Of a DNA stretch of 14,762 bases, positions 7,350-14,725 are shown in pieces. A program made the position numbers and the translations under genes. The notes under the pieces are model-generated. The model saw nothing but the letters and a program-made list of their open reading frames with translations, had not been told where the DNA came from and ran no database searches. Position 1 is the stretch's first letter; each line of letters starts with the position of its first letter. This stretch comes from CAZFQD01 sp964520885 (lineage in GTDB: Bacteria; Bacillota; Clostridia; Oscillospirales; SIG519): positions 1 to 14,762 of the forward strand of contig CAZFQD010000048.1 in NCBI GenBank assembly GCA_964520885.1. The letters run 5' to 3'.

Positions 7350-7797
7350 AACTTGTGGAATTACTCTTGAGGACAATGCTAAAGTTTGTCCAGAATGTGG
7401 CTCTGTTCAAGAAAACCCCAGCAGTTCAATTTATTATTCTAACGAAAACACTACTCAAAATTATCATAATGAAATTGCAGATGATAAAAAAGGTTTTTCA
7501 ATTATTTCTTTGGTTTTAGGGATTGTTGCCATTGTTTTTAGTTTTATCTGTTGTGTGCCTTTTGTGGTCTCAGTAATTGCTATTATTTGTGCAATAGTTA
7601 GTATTATTTTAGGAATAATTTCTTTAAAGTCCTCAAAAAAAGTTCTTTCAATTGTGGGAATTTGTCTTTCGTGTTTAGCCATAGTAATATCTATTCTTGT
7701 TACTATATTTTGGTCTTTTATAATTTCAAATCCTGATTTTATTAATAATTTTGACGAAGGTTTCCAAAGTAGTTTTGAACAATATTATCAAGAATAA
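7339..7797 (+). CDS. Zinc-ribbon membrane protein of unknown function
   Basis: A 152-residue protein. An N-terminal zinc ribbon has two CxxC knuckles (C3/C6 and C17/C20), followed by a polar Asn/Ser/Thr-rich linker (about 24-50) and two or three hydrophobic membrane segments (about 53-71, 74-95 and 103-130). The C-terminal tail is acidic and aromatic. The layout resembles the common 'zinc-ribbon plus DUF4190-like' membrane proteins of Bacillota, whose role is unknown. The ATG at 7339 lies six bases after AGGAGG (7327-7332) and overlaps the end of ackA by 11 bases, so translation is likely coupled to ackA. With the ribbon at the N-terminus and no signal peptide, the ribbon is probably cytoplasmic. 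No functional link to acetate metabolism can be shown. Confidence 0.8.
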   Translation: MFCKTCGITLEDNAKVCPECGSVQENPSSSIYYSNENTTQNYHNEIADDKKGFSIISLVLGIVAIVFSFICCVPFVVSVIAIICAIVSIILGIISLKSSKKVLSIVGICLSCLAIVISILVTIFWSFIISNPDFINNFDEGFQSSFEQYYQE

Positions 7798-7851
7798 TTT
7801 TTGAGTTTATAAATTTATATAAAATTAAATGCGAAAGTGAGTTTATGAATA

Positions 7852-8502
7852 ATGAATAAAATTAAACTTTTTACATTTTCGTTAATTCTTGTTGCTATAT
7901 TTTCAGTGTTATCTGGATGTAATTATTTTTGGCCGAGTAAGAGTGCAAATAAAGTTGTGCTTCCTCCAAAGGTAATTGTTGCCGCAAGCAATTATAATAC
8001 CGAACAGGTGCAATATAGAGAGGTTGTAAAATCAAGATATATTCTATCAAGATTTAGAGAGAATAATGGTGATATCGTATTTTCTGGTGTTCCAAGCATT
8101 GAGACTACCAGTTTTGATATTGGAGAAACAGGGAAAATCATAATTGATACATCAATTCCCTATGATAATAATTACGGTAAAACAATAGAATATAATGCTA
8201 AAGTAATTTCAACGCCAACAACAAAGAGTTTAAAAACTTATATTATAAAAATAACCGACAAATATGATAATAGTATTGTAAAAAATGGAACTTTAGCAAC
8301 TTTTAAAATAATAAATAATAAAAAAGAAAATGTTATTGCTGTTCTAAATCCGGCTATAAAATATTATAATAATGAGACGATTGTTGGTGTATTGGTAAAT
8401 GGAGTTAAACAAGATAGAACTGTAAAAATAGGTTTAGTTGGCGATGAGTATTCTGAAATATTAAGCGGTTTATCGGTTGGAGAATTAGTTATTTTTAATT
8501 AA
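7852..8502 (+). CDS. Lipoprotein resembling a shortened MacA/HlyD-type export adaptor
   Basis: A 216-residue lipoprotein: a basic N-terminus and hydrophobic stretch (about 3-19) lead to the lipobox LSGC with lipidated Cys23. The C-terminal half is beta-rich and ends with VLVNGVKQDRTVKIGLVGDEYSEILSGLSVGELVIF-like spacing (shown here by pieces: GVLVNGVKQDRTVKIG and EILSGLSVGELVIF), the pattern of the membrane-proximal domain of periplasmic adaptor (membrane fusion) proteins, where 'R.V..G......EI.SGL..G..V' is typical. The lipoyl/barrel-sandwich part and the coiled-coil hairpin of full adaptors are not evident, and the length is about half of MacA. It probably sits on the outer face of the membrane and works with the permease encoded 53 bases downstream. 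The ATG at 7852 has only a weak upstream site (AGTGAG); an ATG at 7845 leads to an immediate stop. Function is inferred from context and the C-terminal pattern. Confidence 0.65.
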   Translation: MNKIKLFTFSLILVAIFSVLSGCNYFWPSKSANKVVLPPKVIVAASNYNTEQVQYREVVKSRYILSRFRENNGDIVFSGVPSIETTSFDIGETGKIIIDTSIPYDNNYGKTIEYNAKVISTPTTKSLKTYIIKITDKYDNSIVKNGTLATFKIINNKKENVIAVLNPAIKYYNNETIVGVLVNGVKQDRTVKIGLVGDEYSEILSGLSVGELVIFN

Positions 8503-8555
8503 ATATTTATTTCTGCAAATCATTATTCTATTATCAACAGAGCAGGGGTGAAATT

Positions 8556-11381
8556 GTGCTTTATCTTGCATTTGTTAAATTAATGAAAAATAAATGGCTT
8601 TTTTTATCGTTATCAGTAAGTATTTTACTATTTATTACTGCCGCTAATTTACTGCCTATGTTTAATAACGCATTAATAAACCGAACTTTGTTAATGAACT
8701 ATAATAATTCAACTTTAAATCAATCAACATTTTCTAATCGTTGTTCATATATTTTTGCAATGGATGCAAACAATGAACAAGATGATAAAACAGAGAATTA
8801 CTATTCAAACCTTATTGAAAATCAACTTATTAATCAATATCAACAACCAATTGCATATTTTAATAAAATATACACTTCTCAATATGTAGATATAATGGAT
8901 GTTACATATAAACCCAATAATTCCTCGGATAATATTAATACTTTAACCTCAATGAAATTTAATGCAATTAATGATTTAGAAAATCATATCAGTTTAATAA
9001 GTGGAAAAATGCCCGCAGGAGAAAAAGATAATGAGGGAAATGTTGAGGTAATTGTCAGTAACGATAATGCAATTATTAATGGTTTGGTTATAGGCAGAGT
9101 TTATATAGTGCACAGAACCGATGAGCAATCAAATGATAAAGATATGCCTATAAAAATTACAGGTATTTTTAATCCTGTTATCGGAGGCTCATCTTCGTTT
9201 ACAAATTCCTCTCAAGTTTCAAATTTACTTATATGCGATTATAATTTGTTTAAAGAATTGTTCGTGAAGAACTCATATTTTTTAGGTTCAGTAAAGTGGG
9301 ATTATTTACTTGATTATACCGCAATAAATCCGGACAACATTGAAAACATTATTTCAGCATACCAGCAACAAAGTTTGCTTTTTGCAAATTATCCGCAAAT
9401 AGAGTTAAGCAAGGCATTTTCATTTAATGGTGTCGATACTCTAACGGCATTTACTGAAAGTAAGCAATCTTTGGATATTATGATTTTGGTATTTACTGCT
9501 CCTATGTTTTTACTACTACTTTTTTGTATATTTTTCATAAGCAAACTTATTGTTGAAATGGATAAAAACGAAATATCAGTTTTGCAATCCCGTGGTGCAT
9601 CAATTTATAATATAGCTTTTATGTATCTGATTCAAAGTGTTGCTCTTGTAATAGTCCCGCTTATATTATCGCCTTTTCTTGCGACTGCTATATGCAAACT
9701 GTTAGGTTTTACTACCGGTTTTATGGAAGTGGGAAACAATATTCCTTTATCAACTGATTTTTCATTGACAGGTATAATCTTTGATATTGGAGCATGTTTA
9801 ATTGTTATTATTACTATATTAATTCCGAGTATTTTGGCGGCAGGGACTAATATAGTGGAAAGAAAACAAAAAGCTACAACAAAACCTCATATTCCATTTT
9901 GGAAGAAATTTTATTTTGATTTTATTTTACTTGCAGTATCGGTCTATGGATATATTAATTTTACAGTCCGACAGAATATAATTGTAAGCCAAAATTTATC
10001 AGCCAATCAAATACCTATTGAACCTTTAACTTTTTTGATAATGGTTTTGTTTTTAATTTCAATGGGCTTAATATTTATGCGTTTTTACCCTTTTATAATA
10101 AAAATAATTTCAAATATCGGCAGGAAAATATGGAGTGCTCCTTTTTATCATTCACTTCAAAGAGTTACCATTTTAAAAGATAAAGAGCAGTTTATAATGT
10201 TGCTGATAATATTAACTATGTCTTTGGGTATATTTAGTGCGAACTCTGCAAGAACTGTTAATAAAAATCTTGATGATTACATTTCATACAGCATAGGTGC
10301 AGATGTTGTATTAAAACCTTTTCCTACAAACTATAACGATCCAAATCAAGTTGAAATTAAGCCATCATTAGATAATTATAGCAGTCTTAAAGGTGTTGAT
10401 AATGCAACTATTATTTCAATTGCAAACAGTCCTCAAATATATGCAAATAAGATGCAAAATCAAGACGATATTAATATGATTGGAATTGATGTCTTGCCAT
10501 ATTCAAAGATTGTATGGTCAAGACAGGATATGCTCAGTGAGCATATTAATTCATACTTTAATCTGCTTGGTAAATCGCCTCAAAATTGCATTATTTCAAA
10601 AACTCTTGCAGACAAAATGAGTTTGGCTGTTGGAGACTCTATTTTAGTAAACATAAATGAAATGAATAATAAAGCATTCTATATTAATATAGTTGCTATT
10701 GTTGAGGCGTGGCCTTCATATACATATTCACTGTCTGATGATGGCAAGCAAACTCTTGGTGATATGATAATAACTAATTCAGAATATTTGGAACGAGAAT
10801 TTATTGATGTAACCTATAATGTATGGCTCACAACCGATAATTCAACTTCGGCAAGTGATTTAATTCAAGAGCTTTCATCAAACTTGCATCCGAATTATAT
10901 TTTAGGTAACAGATATAAAGATTTAAATGAAAGTCAAAACTCAGCACAACGACAGAGCTTAAATGCTTTACTTACATTAAGTTTTCTTATTATTTTTGCT
11001 ATATGTTTTGTTGGTTTTGCGATATATTGGATATTGTCCATAAAATCCCGTGCCTTGCAATTCGGAACCTTACGGGCAATGGGAATGTCAAAAAAGAGTA
11101 TTTATGTAATGCTTTTATGGGAACAGCTGTTTATTTCGGGTATTACAACCGTTTATGCAATATTAATAGGTGGTGTTAGTAGTAGGGTATTTGTTGATAT
11201 TTTAAAGGTATCATTTGGAGCCGATAAACAAATAATTCCCTTCCTGTTTGTAACTTCTCAAACAGACTATATAAAAATATTTATATTCTTTGGCATAATG
11301 TTTGTATTTACATTTATGTTGATTGTAAATTTAATAAAACGAATAAAAATTGCACAAATAATTAAATTAGGCGAGGAATAA
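8556..11381 (+). CDS. ABC transporter permease with two FtsX domains (MacB/LolE-type exporter)
   Basis: A 941-residue membrane protein of the type VII ABC (MacB-like, mechanotransmission) class. One membrane segment near the N-terminus (about 14-34) is followed by a large outside domain (about 35-305), then a first FtsX-type bundle (about 307-330, 351-377, 403-428), linking segments (about 452-471, 489-517, 545-562), a second outside domain (about 563-800) and a second FtsX bundle (about 805-830, 852-876, 904-927), giving about ten segments. The short cytoplasmic coupling stretches after the first helix of each bundle match each other: VLQSRGASIYNIAFMYLIQS and LRAMGMSKKSIYVMLLWEQ. A single chain with two FtsX units would act as the whole permease. 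It starts with GTG at 8556, seven bases after AGGGG. The cargo is unknown. The next gene, an ATPase, begins two bases after its stop. Confidence 0.88.
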   Translation: MLYLAFVKLMKNKWLFLSLSVSILLFITAANLLPMFNNALINRTLLMNYNNSTLNQSTFSNRCSYIFAMDANNEQDDKTENYYSNLIENQLINQYQQPIAYFNKIYTSQYVDIMDVTYKPNNSSDNINTLTSMKFNAINDLENHISLISGKMPAGEKDNEGNVEVIVSNDNAIINGLVIGRVYIVHRTDEQSNDKDMPIKITGIFNPVIGGSSSFTNSSQVSNLLICDYNLFKELFVKNSYFLGSVKWDYLLDYTAINPDNIENIISAYQQQSLLFANYPQIELSKAFSFNGVDTLTAFTESKQSLDIMILVFTAPMFLLLLFCIFFISKLIVEMDKNEISVLQSRGASIYNIAFMYLIQSVALVIVPLILSPFLATAICKLLGFTTGFMEVGNNIPLSTDFSLTGIIFDIGACLIVIITILIPSILAAGTNIVERKQKATTKPHIPFWKKFYFDFILLAVSVYGYINFTVRQNIIVSQNLSANQIPIEPLTFLIMVLFLISMGLIFMRFYPFIIKIISNIGRKIWSAPFYHSLQRVTILKDKEQFIMLLIILTMSLGIFSANSARTVNKNLDDYISYSIGADVVLKPFPTNYNDPNQVEIKPSLDNYSSLKGVDNATIISIANSPQIYANKMQNQDDINMIGIDVLPYSKIVWSRQDMLSEHINSYFNLLGKSPQNCIISKTLADKMSLAVGDSILVNINEMNNKAFYINIVAIVEAWPSYTYSLSDDGKQTLGDMIITNSEYLEREFIDVTYNVWLTTDNSTSASDLIQELSSNLHPNYILGNRYKDLNESQNSAQRQSLNALLTLSFLIIFAICFVGFAIYWILSIKSRALQFGTLRAMGMSKKSIYVMLLWEQLFISGITTVYAILIGGVSSRVFVDILKVSFGADKQIIPFLFVTSQTDYIKIFIFFGIMFVFTFMLIVNLIKRIKIAQIIKLGEE

Positions 11382-11383
11382 CT

Positions 11384-12088
11384 ATGAAAAACATTCTTTA
11401 TTCAAAAAACATTCTTTATTCAAAAAACATTTGCAAAGATTACTTTGTCGGCAATAATGCGGTTAGGGTTTTAAACAATATTAATATAGAAATAGAAAAA
11501 GCATCCTTAACATTAATTAAGGGGCGTTCGGGGTCGGGCAAAACTACTCTTATGAATATTTTGGGGGTTTTAGAAGAGCCAACCGAAGGAAATGTATTCT
11601 ATGGGGATATTGATATTAACAAAATGAGTATTGCCGAAAAAGATATTTTAAGGAGCAAAGAAATTGCGTTTGTGTTTCAGTCGGTGGCACTTTTATCACA
11701 TTTAAGTGCTTATGATAATGTTGAGTTTATGTTAAGAATTGCAAAACTTCCCATAGATAAGCAAAGAATAGAGCATTGTCTTGAACTTGTTGGGCTGAAA
11801 GAACATATGAAACATTTGGCCCCAATGCTTTCGGGCGGTGAACAGCAACGAGTTGCCATTGCAAGAGCAATGGTGCATAGACCAAAGATTATATTTGCCG
11901 ATGAGCCTACATCTCAACTTGATTCCAATACAGCAATATTTATTATGTCTGTTTTCAAACAATGTATTGAAAAAGAGGGAACCACAATATTGGCAACTTC
12001 GCACGATGCTAAAGTAGCAGAAAAAGCGGACTATATTTATACTATGGAGGATGGCAAAATAACTGAACTTATAAACAATAAAAATTAG
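11384..12088 (+). CDS. ABC exporter ATPase, LolD/MacB type (first of two)
   Basis: A 234-residue nucleotide-binding subunit that powers the FtsX-type permease encoded just upstream. The motifs are complete: Walker A GRSGSGKT (47-54), Q-loop FVFQS (Q99), signature LSGGEQQRVAIARA (149-162), Walker B IIFADEP (169-175) with the catalytic Glu, D-loop SQLDS and H-loop TSHD (H207). It is therefore expected to hydrolyse ATP. GAGG at the end of the permease gene lies seven bases before the ATG, so the two genes are coupled. The N-terminus is unusual: NILYSK occurs twice in tandem because of an 18-bp duplication, adding six residues before the first beta strand (ICKDYFVG). Unlike in many MacB systems it is followed by a second, different ATPase, suggesting an ATPase heterodimer. 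Confidence 0.93.
   Translation: MKNILYSKNILYSKNICKDYFVGNNAVRVLNNINIEIEKASLTLIKGRSGSGKTTLMNILGVLEEPTEGNVFYGDIDINKMSIAEKDILRSKEIAFVFQSVALLSHLSAYDNVEFMLRIAKLPIDKQRIEHCLELVGLKEHMKHLAPMLSGGEQQRVAIARAMVHRPKIIFADEPTSQLDSNTAIFIMSVFKQCIEKEGTTILATSHDAKVAEKADYIYTMEDGKITELINNKN
11391..11431 (+). repeat. 18-bp tandem duplication at the 5' end of the first ATPase gene
   Basis: Two perfect copies of ACATTCTTTATTCAAAAA (11391-11408 and 11409-11426) are followed by the first five bases of a third (11427-11431). The unit is a multiple of three, so the frame is kept and the protein gains one NILYSK. The perfect identity suggests a recent slippage event. Confidence 0.9.
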
Positions 12089-12112
12089 TATAACATAGAA
12101 TTGGAGTTTCTT

Positions 12113-12994
12113 ATGGAAGAAAGAATAATTATTTCCTGTGAAAACTTAATGAAAATTTATAAAACCTCAGACATTGAGGTTGCCGCTTTACAAGGGTTAA
12201 ATTTAACTGTTCGCAGTGGAGAGATTCTTGCAATAATCGGCAGTAGCGGTAGCGGAAAATCCACGCTGTTAAATATTATTGGCGGATTAGTTAAGCCGAG
12301 TGCAGGGAAAATCATTGTAAATGATATGGATATAAGTAAATTTACATATAGTGAAATGGTTAAATATAAAAGAGAGACTATAGGTTTTGTATGGCAAAAT
12401 AAAGAAAGAAATCTAATACCCTATTTAACGGCACTTGATAATATTAAACTTGTTATGAAAATTGGTGGCTATACGGATTATAAAAGAGCCGAAAAGTTGC
12501 TTGAAGATGTAGGCTTGAGCAATAAGAAAAACAGTAGATTAGAACAATTATCAGGTGGCGAGCAACAGCAAATTGCAATTGCAATCGGAATAGCAAGTTA
12601 TCCAAATATTATTCTTGCGGATGAACCTACCGGTTCAGTGGACAGTGCCACAGCATCAGAAATTATGGATATATTTAGACACTTGCAACAGGAGATGGGA
12701 CTGACAATTATCATAGTAACTCACGATAACAAACTTGCCGCAAAGGTTGACCGAGTTGTATTAATTCGTGACGGCAGAACAAGCAGTGAATATATCAAAA
12801 AGAATGAAACCCAAAATGGCAGCGATGTTCATACAGATTTTAACAAAGATTCACACCACGAATACATTGTGCTTGACAATGTTGGTAGATTACAAATCCC
12901 GCAAGAATTAATGAAAACCGCAGAATTGCACAATCATAGCAGAGTTAAACTTCAAATAATAAATGGCAACATTACAATTATTCCTATTAAATAA
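12113..12994 (+). CDS. ABC exporter ATPase (second of two) with C-terminal AbrB/MazE-like domain
   Basis: A 293-residue ATPase. The nucleotide-binding domain (about 5-225) has Walker A GSSGSGKS (43-50), Q-loop FVWQN (Q95), signature LSGGEQQQ (146-153), Walker B IILADEP (166-172) with the catalytic Glu, and H-loop VTHD (H204). The stretch after the signature reads IAIAIGIASYP, lacking the two arginines of the usual QQQRVAIARAL. A polar linker (about 226-248) leads to a C-terminal beta module (249-293): YIVLDNVGRLQIPQEL, then RVKLQIINGNITIIP. This is the swapped-hairpin pattern of AbrB/MazE-type domains (V-D..GR.QIP.EL), which dimerise and often bind DNA; in ABC ATPases of this group the domain is probably a dimerisation or regulatory part. 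I use the ATG at 12113, six bases after GGAG; an in-frame TTG at 12101 overlaps that site. It follows the first ATPase by 24 bases. Confidence 0.9.
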   Translation: MEERIIISCENLMKIYKTSDIEVAALQGLNLTVRSGEILAIIGSSGSGKSTLLNIIGGLVKPSAGKIIVNDMDISKFTYSEMVKYKRETIGFVWQNKERNLIPYLTALDNIKLVMKIGGYTDYKRAEKLLEDVGLSNKKNSRLEQLSGGEQQQIAIAIGIASYPNIILADEPTGSVDSATASEIMDIFRHLQQEMGLTIIIVTHDNKLAAKVDRVVLIRDGRTSSEYIKKNETQNGSDVHTDFNKDSHHEYIVLDNVGRLQIPQELMKTAELHNHSRVKLQIINGNITIIPIK

Positions 12995-13020
12995 TAACAA
13001 ATGATTAAGGAGCAAAAATA

Positions 13021-14676
13021 ATGAAAACTTTAAAAATATCTGCCATTATAAATGGAAATAAGTTTGTTTTTGATAAGCAAACAGGGGTTATTTTAAGTTT
13101 GCAGACGGCAAATGGAATTAAAATTATAGATACATTACCTAAAAATGCAGGACTTATTGATGTTGCTTACCCATTAGACAATTTCGGTCCACTTAGATTA
13201 GCCACACCATATTCTGTTGTAAAAAAGATTGAAGTATTAGAAAACAGTGTGTTAATAGAATATGATGCTTTAGGAGCAAGCAGAGATGATGCGGGATATG
13301 AGGGAAAAGTATCGGCAAAAATCACATTATCTGCTCATACTGACGGCAAGTCGGTTGTCTTTGAGGCACAACTTGAAAATCGCACAAACAGGTTAGTTCC
13401 TCAAATATTATTTCCGGATTTTAGAGGGCTTGTTCCAATATCGGGTTTTGAAAATACATGGTTTAGACGGGGCGGCGTTAAAATCAGACCTTTTGTTGAA
13501 ATTGGAAAAAATCAATATAACGGTGTAAATAATTTTTGGAGAGGTTGTTGGTGGGAACATTTTGCTCCAACAGCATTTAGTGGGTTTTCAAGCTGGTGGG
13601 GTGGCACAGCTCTTGGCAGATGGTGTGATTATGGCAGAATCACAAGAATATAAACAAAACAAATGTGAATATTTATGGAGTGATTTACCTGCTTTGGCAA
13701 AGGAGTGCAAAGAGGCGGGAATTTCTGAAATAAATTGTTGGGCGAGTAATGAAGCCTTTAAACTACCAATTAAAAGAAAAACACTTTTGGGAACTGATGA
13801 AGAGTTTTCAAGGGCTATAAAAGCTATGTCGGTTCATATGTAAATACCTCAAATGAAGATTGGCAGGATGCTGTGCTTGAAAGCATTGATACACTTATTG
13901 AAAAGGGCACTATGTCTATTTCTTGGGATGAATTTGTTAAATATCCGGGACTTAGAACAATAGATTATGTTGCTGAACAAATACTTAAAAGAACAAAAGC
14001 AAAAAATTCTATGGCAACATTTGCAACAGAATGCACTTCAACTTTTGAAACTGAAAGTTTGTTAATTCATTACACTTGGAATTGGCGTGAAATAACCGTT
14101 GGGCTTTTTAATACTCCCCACCGTATGCCTGATTATGCCACACCTGCACTTTCAGTATGGAAAGCACCGAGAATGAACCTTAATGTTGAAGATAACCCTG
14201 CAAAAATAATCAAAGGATTTACCGATAATTTTTATATAAACTTTATGATGAGAAAGCCAAACCGAATTTGGGGCAGTGCAAGATTTTCCGACTTACCTTT
14301 GATACATCAGTTAATAAAAGATTTATCCAATTTAAGAAAAATGTTTCTTTCTTATTTTACCGATGGAGTTTTGCTAGGCGACGGAGCTATGGATAAAGAC
14401 TTCACTGCTCTTCATACAGCAGGATATTTATTAAAGGATAAAATGCTATTGTTTGTTGTAAATGATTTAAACAAAACTTGCAAGAATGTGAAAGTCGGAA
14501 TTGACCTTAATATGTGGTTTGATAAAAAAATTAACAATTACACACTAAAAATTTATGATATAAAGGGAAAATGTATTTCAACTAAATTGATAGAGGGCAA
14601 TCTTTTAAGGCATACTTTAAACTCAGTTAAAATTAACGAATTAAATATTATTGAGATTTCTTCAATAAATTATTAA
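13021..14676 (+). pseudogene. Decayed gene for a DUF6259-like putative glycoside hydrolase
   Basis: Three consecutive pieces read like parts of one large protein but lie in two frames. Piece 1 (13021 to about 13650) starts with ATG after AAGGAG and ends around WWGGTALGRWCDYGRITR before a stop at 13651. Piece 2, shifted by one base (about 13640-13830), has YLWSDLPALAKECKEAG and LLGTDEEFSRAIKAMS and ends at a stop (13841-13843). Piece 3, back in the first frame (about 13820-14676), has YVNTSNEDWQDAVLESID, ISWDEF, HYTWNWREI and LSYFTDGVLLGDGA. The order and motifs recall DUF6259 proteins, thought to be TIM-barrel carbohydrate-active enzymes. In that family longer stretches separate these motifs, so each junction is probably a deletion that also changed the frame rather than a one-base slip; this is from memory of the family. 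The net product would be inactive. It is the last gene of the plus arm, 26 bases after the second ATPase. Confidence 0.7.
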
Positions 14677-14698
14677 AAAATATATATATATTTAAAAA

Positions 14699-14725
14699 CC
14701 CAATTTTAGTTTTGCTAAAATTGGG
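14699..14725. terminator. Hairpin terminator, probably bidirectional, stronger on the minus strand
   Basis: CCCAATTTTAG (14699-14709) pairs perfectly with CTAAAATTGGG (14715-14725) around a five-base loop. On the plus strand it is followed by CATTTGTT, only a weak T-run, and would close the right arm. On the minus strand the stem is followed by TTTTTAAATAT, a better rho-independent signal, which suggests a convergent gene ending between here and the right edge. Minus-strand stops at 14755-14753 and 14751-14749 would fit, but too little sequence remains to identify it. Confidence 0.75.

Noticed and set aside
7464..7682. Minus-strand open frame of 72 residues inside the zinc-ribbon gene
   Set aside because: Antisense to hydrophobic coding sequence with a strong ribosome site on the plus strand; no recognisable features.
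7798..7851. Promoter for the exporter genes between the zinc-ribbon gene and the lipoprotein gene
   Set aside because: TATAAA-like hexamers exist (7808-7813, 7818-7823) but no -35 box lies at 16-18 bases; in DNA this AT-rich the matches are not meaningful.
11732..12004. Minus-strand open frame of 90 residues inside the first ATPase
   Set aside because: Antisense to the signature and Walker B region; cysteines in it arise from the reverse of conserved codons, not from a metal site.
13562..13843. Possible separate 93-residue gene starting at 13562
   Set aside because: Its first 25 residues overlap piece 1 of the decayed hydrolase in the wrong frame, and the rest matches the middle of the same protein family, so it is a fragment of the pseudogene.
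13873..14676. Possible independent 267-residue gene starting at ATG/CTG near 13873
   Set aside because: The frame continues upstream with family-like residues (YVNTSNEDWQDAVLESID) and there is no ribosome site at the proposed start; it is the 3' part of the pseudogene.
14681..14692. TATATATATA run as a repeat or origin element
   Set aside because: Short dinucleotide run in very AT-rich intergenic DNA; nothing else supports an origin or regulatory role.
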